Assembly (NCBI GenBank): GCA_003243425.1
Contig: QFQP01000012.1
Coordinates: 62,001 to 126,000, forward strand
Direction of reading: 5' to 3'
DNA from: Archangium gephyra
GTDB taxonomy: Bacteria > Myxococcota > Myxococcia > Myxococcales > Myxococcaceae
Length of the DNA stretch: 64,000 nucleotides
In this document: piece after piece, positions 34,701 through 42,498 of the stretch
How positions within the stretch are numbered: the stretch's first letter is position 1
How the letters are laid out: each line of letters starts with the position of its first letter
Program-made: the position numbers and the translations under genes
Notes under the pieces: model-generated
The model's input: the letters and a program-made list of their open reading frames with translations, nothing else
Databases searched by the model: none
Told to the model about the DNA's origin: nothing

Positions 34701-37700
34701 CCAGTTCAACCCCGACGCGGGCATCAACGACCCCGAAGCGCTGTGCAACATGCTCGACGACGACTGTGACGGCATCGTCGACGACGGCTTCGACCTCGAC
34801 GGCGACGGGGTGACCACCTGCCAGAACGACTGCGACGACGCAGACCGCTTCAACTTCCCCGGCAACCGCGAGCTGTGCGACTGCCACGACAACAACTGCA
34901 ACACGCAGGTCGACGAAGGCGACGTGTGCCGCGGCGCCCCGTGCCACGACTTCGACGGCGACGGGTACACCAACTGCGCGGGAGACTGTGACGACAGCAA
35001 CCCGGCCGTCGGCCCGCACGTCAGCGAGCGCGCGGGCAACAACGTCGACGACGACTGCGACGGCGCGACCGACGAAGACACCGACGAAGACGGCGACGGC
35101 TTCTCCATCACCCAGGGCGACTGCAACGACCGCGTGGCGGCCATCAACCCCGGCGCGGTCGAGGTGTGCGACGGCTTCGACAACGACTGCGACAACCAGA
35201 CCGACGAGGGCTTCGACCAGGACAACGACTTCGCGACCACCTGCGCCGGCGACTGCGACGACACCAACGCGGCGCGCAGCCCGTTCCGCAAGGAAATCTG
35301 CGGCAACGGCATCGACGAGAACTGCGACGGCCGCGTGGACGAAGACACCGATGCCGACGGCGACGGCGTGACCACCTGCCAGGGCGACTGCAACGACTTC
35401 AACGCGGCGGTGCACCCCGCGGGCGGCAATGTGTCGGTGGCCATGGAAATCTGCGACGGCCAGGACAACGACTGCGACGGCCGCACGGACGAGGGCTTCG
35501 ACGTCGACGGCGACTTCGTGGCGACGTGCTTCGGCGACTGCAACGACACCGACGACCAGGTCAGCCCCAACATCATCGAAGTGCCGGCCAACTCGAAGGA
35601 CGACGACTGCGACGGGCTGGTCGACGAAGGCGCAGACGACCGTGACAACGACGGCTTCTCGGCGTTCTGCGGCGACTGCAACGACTCGAACGCCGCGGTG
35701 AACCCGCACGCCACCGAGCTGTGCGACCGCATCGACAACAACTGCGACGCCTTCGTCGACAGCGCGCCCGGCAAGCCGAACCTGTGCGCGGTGTGCTTCG
35801 ACTCCGACATGGACGGGCAGACCAACTGCGACGGCGACTGCAACGACGCCGACCCCACCATCTTCCGCGGCGCGCCCGAGCTGTGCGACGTGAAGGACAA
35901 CGACTGCGACGGCGACACCGACCTCGACCCCGCGACCGGCCTGCGCGTGTGCACCAATGAAGACGGAGGCGTGCCCACCGATGGCGGCGTCGACGGCGGC
36001 TCCGACACCGACGGCGGCCTGCTGGCTGATGGCGGCAGCATGGGTGGCGACGAAGACGGCGGCATGGGCGGCAGGCCGCAGGTGTTCACCACGGGTTGCG
36101 GCTGCACCGGCGGCGGAGACTTCGCGCCGTTCGTGTTGTTCGGCATCGCCGCGCTGCTGCGCCGTCGTCGCGCTCGCAGGGAATCTGGCTGCGCGCCGGG
36201 CGAGACCAGCTCGCAGCGCAGCGCTCGTGGCGGCGTGAAGAGCCAGGCACTGGCGGTGATGTCGGTGCTCTCGTTGACGCTGGTGTCGTGCACCAGCGCG
36301 CTCGAGACGCCGGAGCGCCCCGACGGTGGCGGCGACGAAGCCGACGGAGGCGTGCTGCCCGACGGTGGCCGCCCCGACGCAGGCTTCGACGCCGGCATGC
36401 GCGCGCCCGCGTGCCCCGACCTCGACGCGATTCTGCAGGTGCCGACGCTGGTGCCGGGGTCGCGCGCCATCTACGCGCACCCCTCGCAGTACACGGTGAC
36501 CGAGAACGCCGCGGCCGAGTTGATGGTGCTCGACGACGGCGCGGCGAACATCGCCGGCTTCGTGCTGCACCGCCAACTGCCGTCCGACATCGACCCCACG
36601 CGCGCCGACTCGCTCGACATTCTGGCGAGCCGTGAGCTGGCGGCCCTGGCCAACCTCGCGGGCACGCCGCTGGTGCGCGACCGCGTCGACCGCTTCAACC
36701 GCGTGTACGTCGACAACCCGAACGCGGTCGACGGCGGCGTGGCCGACGCAGGGCTGCAGGGCTTCAAGGCCGACTTTGCGCACGGCGAGACGATGACCTT
36801 CGCCACGGCCACCAACCCGTTCTCGGTGCGCAACCGCCTGGCGCTCGCGCTCTCGGGCCGCACGGCGATGGAGGTCGGCACCCTGCCGGTCGCCGCGGGC
36901 AGCACGGCCGAAGAGCAGCTGGTGGTGTACCTGGGCTTCCGCGTGACCGCGGGCGACGTGTTCGTCAGCGGAGCCGTCACCACGGCCGCGCAGTTCCGCG
37001 CGAACCAGACGGCGCTCAACGACCTCACCAACGGCACGCACCTCTCGAAGAACGGCGGCACCATCAGCTACGAGTGCGAGACGGTGCAGTCGCCGCCGCT
37101 CAAGACCGACTTCATCTTCGTGGTCGACAACTCGGCCTCGATGCTCGAGGAGCAGACGGCGCTCGCCAACTCGGCCGACGCGTTGTTCGCGGCCTTCAAC
37201 AGCTCGGGCCTCGACTTCCGCATCGGCGTCATCACCACCGACAGCGACGTGCTGCGCGGCAACGGCTTCACGTCAGACCTCGCCCAGTTCAAGAGCGACG
37301 TGCGCGTGGGCATCAACGGCAACGGCTTCGAGATGGGCATCGAGTACGCGCTGCGTGCGGTGCGGCTGAGCAAGATGGTGATGGACCCCACGCGCCGCGC
37401 ACGTGACGACGCGGGCCTGGTGGTGGTGTTCGTGACCGACGAAGAGAACGCCGGGCTGCGACCGGTCGCCGACTACGCGGCCGACTTCGTCGCCGAGCGC
37501 GCGGTGGCCTTCGGCATCGTGGGCCCACGGCCGTTCGGTTGTACGCGCGTCGGCCTCGGGGCAGCGGTCGCCGGCACCCAGTACATCGACCTCGCGGCGG
37601 CGACGGGCGGCAGCACCGGCAGCATCTGCAACCCCAACCTCACCGAGGTGGTCGAAGAGATTCTCTTCGGCGCCATCGGTGCGTCGAGCCGCGCGCGGCT

Positions 37701-37878
37701 GCGCAATCGGCCCATCTCCGGCTCACTGGCGGTGAAGACCGACGTGGTGGTGCCGCGCGCCCGCGAGAACGGCTTCGACTACGACCCGGCCAACAACACG
37801 GTGCTCTTCTTCGGGGCCACGCCTCCGACGGGCATCGGCGTCACCGCGGCGTTCGGTACCTTCGTGTACCTCGATTGA
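31702..37878 (+). CDS. MopE-repeat protein with internal MYXO-CTERM fused to a VWA lipoprotein
   Basis: A 2058-residue frame that reads like two proteins. Part one: signal peptide (MRALLFVAAFSSSAAFA), then about 25 MopE-type copies of the form C-D/N-x-x-D-(N/D)-(D/N)-C-(D/N)-G-x-x-D-E/D-G, which bind metal and may repeat as surface stalks, then a DGG-rich linker and a MYXO-CTERM-like tail at about 1464-1493 (CGC, hydrophobic helix, Arg cluster). Part two starts inside the same frame at GTG 36235 or ATG 36259 with a second lipoprotein signal (lipobox VSC, Cys 1530), a DAG linker and a VWA domain with the MIDAS motif D1809-x-S-x-S. See findings on the fusion. Confidence 0.85.
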   Translation: MRALLFVAAFSSSAAFAICTPANPNNPENDCDLDGCTVAQGDCADSTTANPAAASIRGASCPNGAAMEVCDGQDNNCSGGVDDGNPGGGMTCSTGQQGVCAPGTTACTGGAIVCNRNTAPSGESCNNRDDDCDGQTDEGNPGGGGSCMTGQMGVCAAGTRTCQSGALNCVQNTASSAELCDGLDNDCNGAVDNGFNVGMACTSSNPGVCAPGTLRCNGTMATQCVSTVAPGSRTETCNNLDDDCDGQTDEGNPGGGAACSTGQMGVCSAGTRQCQAGGNLACVPTTAASTEICDGLDNDCDGQVDEGFNIGMACTSSNVGVCAPGTTRCMGTMATQCVSTVTPGSRTEQCNNQDDDCDGQTDEGNPQGGTTCTTGQMGVCSAGTRQCQAGGNLVCVPNTASSAEICDGLDNDCNGTVDNGFNVGMACTSSNQGVCAPGTLRCNGTMATQCVSTVTPGSRTETCNNVDDDCDGQTDEGLVGNACNSSSPGVCRPGTSTCSGGVAGCTPNIAPGSQTETCNNQDDDCDGQTDEGLSGGACNTGQQGVCGPGTERCMNGSLQCQRNVNPGTEQCNNLDDDCDGTVDDNVTPQVCFTGPAGTFGGTCPGPGCTPRGECRAGTAQCVNGAFAACMGQTLPATEICDSRDNDCDGNVDDGLITDADGDGSRACMTCGASMSPQCDCNDNDNSVRPGRAEVCDGRDNNCNGQTDEGSGPNGKVVENCYSGPMNTSGIGVCTSGVRECNSMMPGTTSFGSCTNEVVPSMELCNSRDDDCDGTVDDGFDVDGDGFVSCAACNNAANCDCNDNDATIKPGAIETCDTVDQNCNGQLDDVPARRCFAGPNVTADTYTGTCPGPMCTPRGVCVAGMQMCSAAGAWGMCAGATLPANAPADPEMTCNNRDDDCDGVVDDGNFDKDMDGVRECDGDCDDNDATVKPGAPEICDGKDNNCDMTTDGVATACYSGPASTAGKGICRNGTQQCQMGMGQGACVGEVLPVLLADGGVPQFNPDAGINDPEALCNMLDDDCDGIVDDGFDLDGDGVTTCQNDCDDADRFNFPGNRELCDCHDNNCNTQVDEGDVCRGAPCHDFDGDGYTNCAGDCDDSNPAVGPHVSERAGNNVDDDCDGATDEDTDEDGDGFSITQGDCNDRVAAINPGAVEVCDGFDNDCDNQTDEGFDQDNDFATTCAGDCDDTNAARSPFRKEICGNGIDENCDGRVDEDTDADGDGVTTCQGDCNDFNAAVHPAGGNVSVAMEICDGQDNDCDGRTDEGFDVDGDFVATCFGDCNDTDDQVSPNIIEVPANSKDDDCDGLVDEGADDRDNDGFSAFCGDCNDSNAAVNPHATELCDRIDNNCDAFVDSAPGKPNLCAVCFDSDMDGQTNCDGDCNDADPTIFRGAPELCDVKDNDCDGDTDLDPATGLRVCTNEDGGVPTDGGVDGGSDTDGGLLADGGSMGGDEDGGMGGRPQVFTTGCGCTGGGDFAPFVLFGIAALLRRRRARRESGCAPGETSSQRSARGGVKSQALAVMSVLSLTLVSCTSALETPERPDGGGDEADGGVLPDGGRPDAGFDAGMRAPACPDLDAILQVPTLVPGSRAIYAHPSQYTVTENAAAELMVLDDGAANIAGFVLHRQLPSDIDPTRADSLDILASRELAALANLAGTPLVRDRVDRFNRVYVDNPNAVDGGVADAGLQGFKADFAHGETMTFATATNPFSVRNRLALALSGRTAMEVGTLPVAAGSTAEEQLVVYLGFRVTAGDVFVSGAVTTAAQFRANQTALNDLTNGTHLSKNGGTISYECETVQSPPLKTDFIFVVDNSASMLEEQTALANSADALFAAFNSSGLDFRIGVITTDSDVLRGNGFTSDLAQFKSDVRVGINGNGFEMGIEYALRAVRLSKMVMDPTRRARDDAGLVVVFVTDEENAGLRPVADYAADFVAERAVAFGIVGPRPFGCTRVGLGAAVAGTQYIDLAAATGGSTGSICNPNLTEVVEEILFGAIGASSRARLRNRPISGSLAVKTDVVVPRARENGFDYDPANNTVLFFGATPPTGIGVTAAFGTFVYLD
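32111..33127 (+). repeat. Three-copy 339-bp tandem repeat in the MopE gene
   Basis: The segment starting GGCTTCAACGTCGGCATGGC at 32281 recurs at 32620 and 32959, a period of 339 bp (113 codons, two MopE motifs). Flanking sequence from 32111 to about 33127 follows the same period with small changes. This is a coding tandem repeat, open to copy-number change by recombination. Confidence 0.85.
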
Positions 37879-38346
37879 TCAGCGCGAGACCTTGAACTCC
37901 ACGCGCCGGTTCTTCGCTCTGCCGGCCTCGGTGTCGTTGCTGTCGACCGGCCGGTCGTGGCCGTAGCCCACGGCCTCGAGGCGATTGGCGGCGACGCCCC
38001 TGCTCTCGAGGTACTTCTTCACCGCCTGCGCCCGCGCGACCGACAACGGCTGGTTGGCCGCGGGTTCGCCGGTGATGTCGGTGTGCCCTTCGATGATCAA
38101 CTTGGTGATGCTGTCGGTGGAGTTGAGGATCTTCGCGACGGCGTCGAGCAGGTCGTACGACCGCGTGGCGATGGTCGATTCGCCGTGAGGGAACTCGATG
38201 GTCTCCTTCACCAGAATCGAATCGCCGCTCAACTCGACCAGCTCCGAGACGTCGCGCGGCGCCTGAGTCGCGGTGGTGTTCGAACCGGTGGTGGCGCAGC
38301 CGGAAAAGACGAAGAACACGAGAGCAGCGCGTCGCAACGGAGCCAT
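37879..38346 (-). CDS. OmpA-like lipoprotein
   Basis: A 155-residue lipoprotein (MAPLRRAALVFFVFSGC, lipobox FSGC) with a C-terminal OmpA domain: the helix-strand core contains IIEGHTDITGEPAANQPLSVARAQAV (in pieces), with the peptidoglycan-contact Asp and Arg in GHTD and SVARA, and NRRVEFKV at the end. It is Pal-like in architecture and should tether the outer membrane to peptidoglycan. Its stop shares TGATCA with the convergent MopE/VWA gene. A TAAGCA hexamer precedes the start. Confidence 0.87.
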   Translation of the reverse strand: MAPLRRAALVFFVFSGCATTGSNTTATQAPRDVSELVELSGDSILVKETIEFPHGESTIATRSYDLLDAVAKILNSTDSITKLIIEGHTDITGEPAANQPLSVARAQAVKKYLESRGVAANRLEAVGYGHDRPVDSNDTEAGRAKNRRVEFKVSR

Positions 38347-38416
38347 TCGCTGATGCTTAGCAACAGGTGCCGATGAGCGCGATTTTCGCTCGGAAAAGGT
38401 GCTACGGCACCGCGCC

Positions 38417-38824
38417 ATGACGGGACTCTTCCACGCGCATTCCGGCTTGCGGTACCTCATCCTCCTGCTCGCGGTGGCGAACATCGTGGTGTTGGCGGTG
38501 GGCCTCGCGCAGAAGCAGCAGTTCGGAAAGCTGCACCGCGTTCTGGGCGCGGCGTTCGCCGGCTGCCTGCACCTGCAGGTGATTCTCGGCGTGGGCCTGG
38601 TGGCGATGGGCACGTACTACCCGAAGCTCATCGGCCACTTCGCGATGATGCTGCTGGCCGCGGTGCTGGCGCAGGTGTCGATGTCGGTGAACCGCCGCAA
38701 GCCGACGCCCGGGTTTCAGTTGCCGCTCATCGGCGTGGGCGGCGCGCTGCTGCTCATCGTCGGCGGCATCATGGCCATCTCGCGCGGCGTGCTGCAGTCG
38801 ACGGCGTTCGGCATCGGAGGCTGA
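38417..38824 (+). CDS. Small integral membrane protein
   Basis: A 135-residue protein of four hydrophobic helices (about residues 13-33, 43-63, 72-88 and 105-125). The start MTGLFHAHSGLRYL is followed by an His/Tyr-containing loop, and the protein resembles uncharacterised four-helix membrane proteins found in Bacteroidetes and myxobacteria, possibly haem-binding. It is immediately followed by the MAPEG gene with no gap, so the two are cotranscribed. TACGGC lies 8 nt before the ATG. Confidence 0.7.
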   Translation: MTGLFHAHSGLRYLILLLAVANIVVLAVGLAQKQQFGKLHRVLGAAFAGCLHLQVILGVGLVAMGTYYPKLIGHFAMMLLAAVLAQVSMSVNRRKPTPGFQLPLIGVGGALLLIVGGIMAISRGVLQSTAFGIGG

Positions 38825-39205
38825 ATGCCGCACGTCACCCTGGTCTGCGGTGGAGTGCTCGCCATCGTGATGACGTTGCTGGGCATGAACGTCACGCGGG
38901 TGCGCACGCAGTTCAAACAGTTCGTCGACCCGGCCGCGCCGCCCAGGAAGCTCTACGTGGCCATTCGCGCGCACGGCAACTTCGTCGAGTGGGTGCCGCT
39001 GCTGGTGGTGATGCTGCTGGTCGTCGAGCTCGCGGGCGCGTCGAAGACGCCGCTGTGGGTGGCGGGCATCGGGCTGCTCGTCGGGCGGGTGCTGCACGCG
39101 CTGGGGCTGCTGACGAAGTTGCGCGTCGCGCCGGTGGGCAGCGCGTTCACGTGGGGCATCGCGCTGTGGTTGGGCGTGTGGGCGGTGTGGCTGGGGCTGA
39201 GCTGA
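38825..39205 (+). CDS. MAPEG-family membrane protein
   Basis: A 126-residue protein with four membrane helices and the MAPEG pattern: RVRTQFKQFVDPAAPPRKLYVAIRAHGNFVEWVPLLVV (in pieces), with the conserved Arg/His/Asn/Glu block RAHGNFVEW. Family members are glutathione-dependent transferases or related enzymes acting on hydrophobic electrophiles. It starts directly after the stop of the preceding gene. Its stop lies in a TGATCA palindrome, which would also hold the stop of the convergent DUF1398 gene if that gene were not frameshifted. Confidence 0.85.
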   Translation: MPHVTLVCGGVLAIVMTLLGMNVTRVRTQFKQFVDPAAPPRKLYVAIRAHGNFVEWVPLLVVMLLVVELAGASKTPLWVAGIGLLVGRVLHALGLLTKLRVAPVGSAFTWGIALWLGVWAVWLGLS

Positions 39206-39597
39206 TCAACTCGGGAGTGCTCGACGTGCGTCTCGGCGTTACGGCCGAAGTAGGTGACGTGCCGCCCCGCCAGCCACACCGTGTAGCCGACACACCCTGC
39301 GCGCATCGAACGCGCGATGAACTCGGGCCACTTCACCTGCCCCGCTTGTGAGCCACGAATGGCGGCGACGACCTCGTCGACGTCGAAGCGCTGACCGGGC
39401 TCTTGCTGCACCGGCACGGGCACCACGTGCGTCTGCCCATTGGGCAGGAAGTACGCGGCCTCGCCGAGCCGGTAGTCGACGCGGTAGCTCTCGACGCCGC
39501 CCTTCGCGAGCTTCATCACGTGCTCGCCGAAGTTGCCGGTGCCAGCCAGCGACGCTGCGAGACCTTCTTCGATGAGCTGAACGAGTTCGGAGTTCAT
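38953..39597 (-). CDS. DUF1398 (YbcV-like) protein with probable 3' frameshift
   Basis: Residues 1-125 match DUF1398: MKLAKGGVESYRVDYRLGEAAYF, then IRGSQAGQVKWPEFIARSMRAGCVGYTVWLAGRHVTYFGR (in pieces). After AETHVE the frame runs on for about 90 residues antisense to the MAPEG gene. Adding one G near 39221 would give the typical end (E-ALPS) and a stop at 39206-39208 in the TGATCA shared with the MAPEG gene. So the original gene was probably 39206-39597, about 130 residues. Overlaps the MarR gene by 4 nt and belongs to its operon. Confidence 0.75.
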   Translation of the reverse strand: MNSELVQLIEEGLAASLAGTGNFGEHVMKLAKGGVESYRVDYRLGEAAYFLPNGQTHVVPVPVQQEPGQRFDVDEVVAAIRGSQAGQVKWPEFIARSMRAGCVGYTVWLAGRHVTYFGRNAETHVEHSRVDQLSPSHTAHTPNHSAMPHVNALPTGATRNFVSSPSACSTRPTSSPMPATHSGVFDAPASSTTSSITTSSGTHSTKLPCARMAT

Positions 39598-40055
39598 TCG
39601 GTGGGGACCTCCTCGAGGTGATGCGCGTCGACGAGGCGACGCATGGTGGCGACGAGTCGTCTGCGCTCGGCGGCGCTCAAGGTCGCGAAGAAGTGCGCGT
39701 CGTTCTCATCGGCGAGTGACGCCAGCACGGGCACCAGCTTCCGGCCCGCAGCGGTGAGCTCGAGCACCTGCGCGCGCGCGTCTTCTTTGTCGGTCTTGCG
39801 ACGCACGAGCCCCTTCTCTTCGAGGCGCGCGAGCACCTTGGAGACCGCGCCCTTCGTCATGCCCAGCCGCTGCATCAACGCGGCGGTGTTCGGCGACTCG
39901 TCGACGAACAGCGCTCTGAGCGCGACCCACTCGGACACCGTGACGCCCCGCGCTTCGACCAGCCGCGCAAAACGCGCCGACACGTGATTCGAGACGAAGC
40001 GCAACCAGAAGCCGACGTGGTCCTCGAGACCGCTCGGCGCACGAACCTTGACCAT
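39594..40055 (-). CDS. MarR-family transcriptional regulator
   Basis: A 153-residue MarR protein. The winged helix includes ALMQRLGMTKGAVSKVLARLEEKGLVRRK (in pieces) and the wing DKEDARAQVLELTAAGRK, with N- and C-terminal dimerisation helices. It usually represses its own operon and a neighbouring stress or detoxification gene. Here it is cotranscribed with DUF1398, and the palindrome GTTTCC-TT-GGAAAC lies 12 nt upstream of its start. TAATGG also lies 6 nt before the ATG. Confidence 0.87.
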   Translation of the reverse strand: MVKVRAPSGLEDHVGFWLRFVSNHVSARFARLVEARGVTVSEWVALRALFVDESPNTAALMQRLGMTKGAVSKVLARLEEKGLVRRKTDKEDARAQVLELTAAGRKLVPVLASLADENDAHFFATLSAAERRRLVATMRRLVDAHHLEEVPTE

Positions 40056-40067
40056 GCGTTCCCATTA

Positions 40068-40081
40068 GTTTCCTTGGAAAC
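40068..40081 (-). promoter_or_regulatory. Candidate MarR operator
   Basis: GTTTCC-TT-GGAAAC, a perfect 6-bp inverted repeat around two bases, lies just before the MarR start. MarR proteins commonly bind such palindromes in their own promoter. Confidence 0.55.
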
Positions 40082-40086
40082 CAATT

Positions 40087-41289
40087 TCAACCCGAAACGA
40101 GCTCGAACCTCAGCCGCACGCCTTCGACGGGTTCGACCACGTCTCCGGGCTTGAGCACCGCGCGCGCGACGGGCACGCCGTTCACGCGGAGCGCATAGCG
40201 GCCACCACCGGAGTGGAAGGGGTCCGCGCGTTCGTCGTGCACCACCCATTCACCTTCGACGGTGCGGTGAAGACTGCAGGCCAGCCTGGGCACGTCACCG
40301 ACGAGCCGGGCGAGACACTCAGCGCCGCCGCCGACCTCGGTGCGCTGCGGGTTCAACACCACGTCCGACCACGCCGCCGAAGCGGTCGGTGTCCACGCCT
40401 CCAGCTTCAGACGCGCGCGCAACCCGGCCGACACCACCGTGGCCCACGAGCCCTGGAGATACGGCGCGACGCGCTGCAGCTGTAGCCACGCCTCGTCGGT
40501 CTGCGGCCAGGCGCCGCCGGCGCCCACGAAGCCCAGCGACACCTCGCGCAGCGAGGTCACGAAGTCGCAGCCGCTGAGCGCGTTCAACGCACTCACGGCC
40601 TCGACGTCATTCACGGTGCCGCCCGAGAACAACTCGACGTGCAGCGACGACAACAACCGCGCGACGGGCAAACGCCCGGCCTGACCGATGAGCCACGCGA
40701 GCCGGCCCGGCCGCCTCGACGCGGCGCGCAGAATTCGAACCGAGGTGACGAAGCCGTACTGGTTCCACGTGGGCAGCACTTCGCCGGCGACGACGGCTTC
40801 ACCGAGCCCACCGAGGCGACGCAGCCGTGCCTCGGGCTCGTGCGGCGAACGGACCCACGACAACAGCGGGTCACCCTGCTCTTCGAGGAAGTCGAGGTAC
40901 ACGCGCCAGCCGTCGGCGTTGTCGTCCTGCCCGGCGATGGTGCGCTCGAACTCGAGGTTTCGGGGCGGCGGCTTCGGCGCGTCGTTCAGGAACTGCAGCA
41001 CGAGCGCCTCGTCGATGAACAGGCAGTCGCCGTCATGCACCACGGCGCTCGAGCCGGCAGCGACGTTCACACCGCAGATGCTGACGCGAACCCCGCTCGC
41101 CTCGAGCTCGACGCCGGTGCCGCTGGGCGCGTGGAGAATTCTCAACTCGGTCGTCGCCGGCGCGGTGACGCGAATGCGCGCGTCGGACGCCGTGCCGATG
41201 CGCAGCGGCTGACCTTCTCGGAGGCGAAACCGTTCGCCGACACGCGCGGTGGTCCCACTCGCGGGGATGCCGATGACCTGGACGATCAT
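40087..41289 (-). CDS. FHA-TIGR02996-FHA three-part protein
   Basis: A 400-residue cytoplasmic protein. The N-terminal part (residues about 1-105) looks like an FHA-type domain (LRIGTASDARIRVTAP, DGDCLFIDE) and a similar partial module closes the protein (RYALRVNGVPVARAVLKPGDVVEP). Between them is the repeat-companion signature TIGR02996 (about residues 125-145, DGWRVYLDFLEEQGDP) and a long divergent segment. TIGR02996 proteins in myxobacteria are fused to diverse regions. The start overlaps the stop of the ankyrin-like gene upstream by 4 nt. Confidence 0.68.
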   Translation of the reverse strand: MIVQVIGIPASGTTARVGERFRLREGQPLRIGTASDARIRVTAPATTELRILHAPSGTGVELEASGVRVSICGVNVAAGSSAVVHDGDCLFIDEALVLQFLNDAPKPPPRNLEFERTIAGQDDNADGWRVYLDFLEEQGDPLLSWVRSPHEPEARLRRLGGLGEAVVAGEVLPTWNQYGFVTSVRILRAASRRPGRLAWLIGQAGRLPVARLLSSLHVELFSGGTVNDVEAVSALNALSGCDFVTSLREVSLGFVGAGGAWPQTDEAWLQLQRVAPYLQGSWATVVSAGLRARLKLEAWTPTASAAWSDVVLNPQRTEVGGGAECLARLVGDVPRLACSLHRTVEGEWVVHDERADPFHSGGGRYALRVNGVPVARAVLKPGDVVEPVEGVRLRFELVSG

Positions 41290-41600
41290 CTCTTCGACTT
41301 CGCGCCAGGCAGCGTGAGCATGTTCGCGGGCACCTCGCCGCGGCGGTGAGCAGCCGCGATGCCTCGGCGCACCCGCATACGAATGACGGGCATTCGCGAG
41401 AACGCCGCGGCGCGATGGAGCAACGTTTTGTCGGAGCAGCCCTTTGGCTGGTGCAGCAACGGCACGCCGTGGTCGAGCAACACGTCACGGTCACCGGCGC
41501 CGTACGGTGCCTTCCGGTTCGCGCCGTTCCGCAGCGCTTCCTTCATCGCGGCGACGTTCTCTTTCGCGATGGCCTCGAACAGCTCCACGGTCGCGCTCAT
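41286..41600 (-). CDS. Small ankyrin-like protein
   Basis: A 104-residue protein with one ankyrin-like repeat (FEAIAKENVAAMKEALRNGANRKAPYGAGD, in pieces, then KTLLHRAAAF). A Lys/Arg-rich tail follows. It sits head of a two-gene operon with the FHA-TIGR02996 protein (4-nt overlap) and could be its adaptor. TAATTG lies 6 nt before the ATG. Too short to fix a fold. Confidence 0.55.
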   Translation of the reverse strand: MSATVELFEAIAKENVAAMKEALRNGANRKAPYGAGDRDVLLDHGVPLLHQPKGCSDKTLLHRAAAFSRMPVIRMRVRRGIAAAHRRGEVPANMLTLPGAKSKR

Positions 41601-41652
41601 GCGCTGCAATTACTTCAACTTCGAGGCGCTCGCTCCGACGCCGGGCGCGCGC

Positions 41653-42399
41653 TCAGAGACCACACGCGTAATCCACGACGGCGCGTCGCTCGAAGCGCGT
41701 GGGCGTCACGCCCATCAACGCCTTGAAGTCGGTCGTGAAGTGCGACTGGTCGAAGTAGCCCGCGGTGTTCGCGACGTGGCCCCAGTCGTCGGTCCTCTCC
41801 GAGAGCTTCAGCGCACGTTGCAGGCGCGTCGCGCGCGCGAACTCCTTCGGCCCGACACCGACGTTCTCGATGAAGGTTCGACGGAGGTGCCGTGACGTCA
41901 CGCCGAGCCGCTCGGCGACGCTCTCCACCGGGAGCTGTTCGGTGTCGAGCATGCGAACTGCGTGGCGCGCGAGCCGGGCTGACGACGACTCTTCGCGCCT
42001 CCGTTTGCGATTGAGAGCAGCGGTGACGAAGCGCTCAGCGAGCGCAGCAGGGGCGCGGGAAACGGCGCAGGTCAGGGCCAACGCCTCTTCACCCCACAGC
42101 GTTTGCAGGCGCACGGCCTGGTTCGTCAGCTCCGAGGTCGGCACGTCGAGCAGCGCCGTCGCCCACCCGGGCTTGATGGTCGCGAGCACGACCTTCTCGA
42201 TGCCGTGTGAGGTCTTGAACAACGCCGAGGTGCGCGGGCCGACGACCCACAGGCCGCTGCAGGCATGGTTTTTCGTCAGCATCAGGGCGATGCGCGTTCG
42301 CCCGTCGGGCACTGCGTCCATGCGCAGGTCGCCGTTGGCGTCGGCGTTCAACTCGCGGGACTCTTCGAAGAAGCGCGAGGCGAGCATGCCGCGATTCAT
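41653..42399 (-). CDS. AraC-family transcriptional regulator
   Basis: A 248-residue regulator. The last 100 residues are an AraC/XylS pair of helix-turn-helices: AERLGVTSRHLRRTFIENVGVGPKEFARATRLQRAL (in pieces) and VANTAGYFDQSHFTTDFKALMGVTPTRF. The N-terminal half is an unassigned sensor domain. It is divergent from the SDR gene at 42499-43254, so that SDR is its probable target. Confidence 0.87.
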   Translation of the reverse strand: MNRGMLASRFFEESRELNADANGDLRMDAVPDGRTRIALMLTKNHACSGLWVVGPRTSALFKTSHGIEKVVLATIKPGWATALLDVPTSELTNQAVRLQTLWGEEALALTCAVSRAPAALAERFVTAALNRKRRREESSSARLARHAVRMLDTEQLPVESVAERLGVTSRHLRRTFIENVGVGPKEFARATRLQRALKLSERTDDWGHVANTAGYFDQSHFTTDFKALMGVTPTRFERRAVVDYACGL

Positions 42400-42498
42400 G
42401 CGAGGCGCGGCCGACGCAGGCAACCGCCGATTCGTGCGGACCGCCCGAAATGTCCGTTCTTTCCAAGTCGCAAATTCGCCGAGCGCGCACGAAGGGGC

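Noticed and set aside
32503..37041. A 1512-codon minus-strand open frame antisense to the MopE gene
   Set aside because: It mirrors the repeated, GC-rich Asp/Cys codons of the real gene on the other strand and shows only Val/Ala/Arg/His-rich low-complexity sequence.
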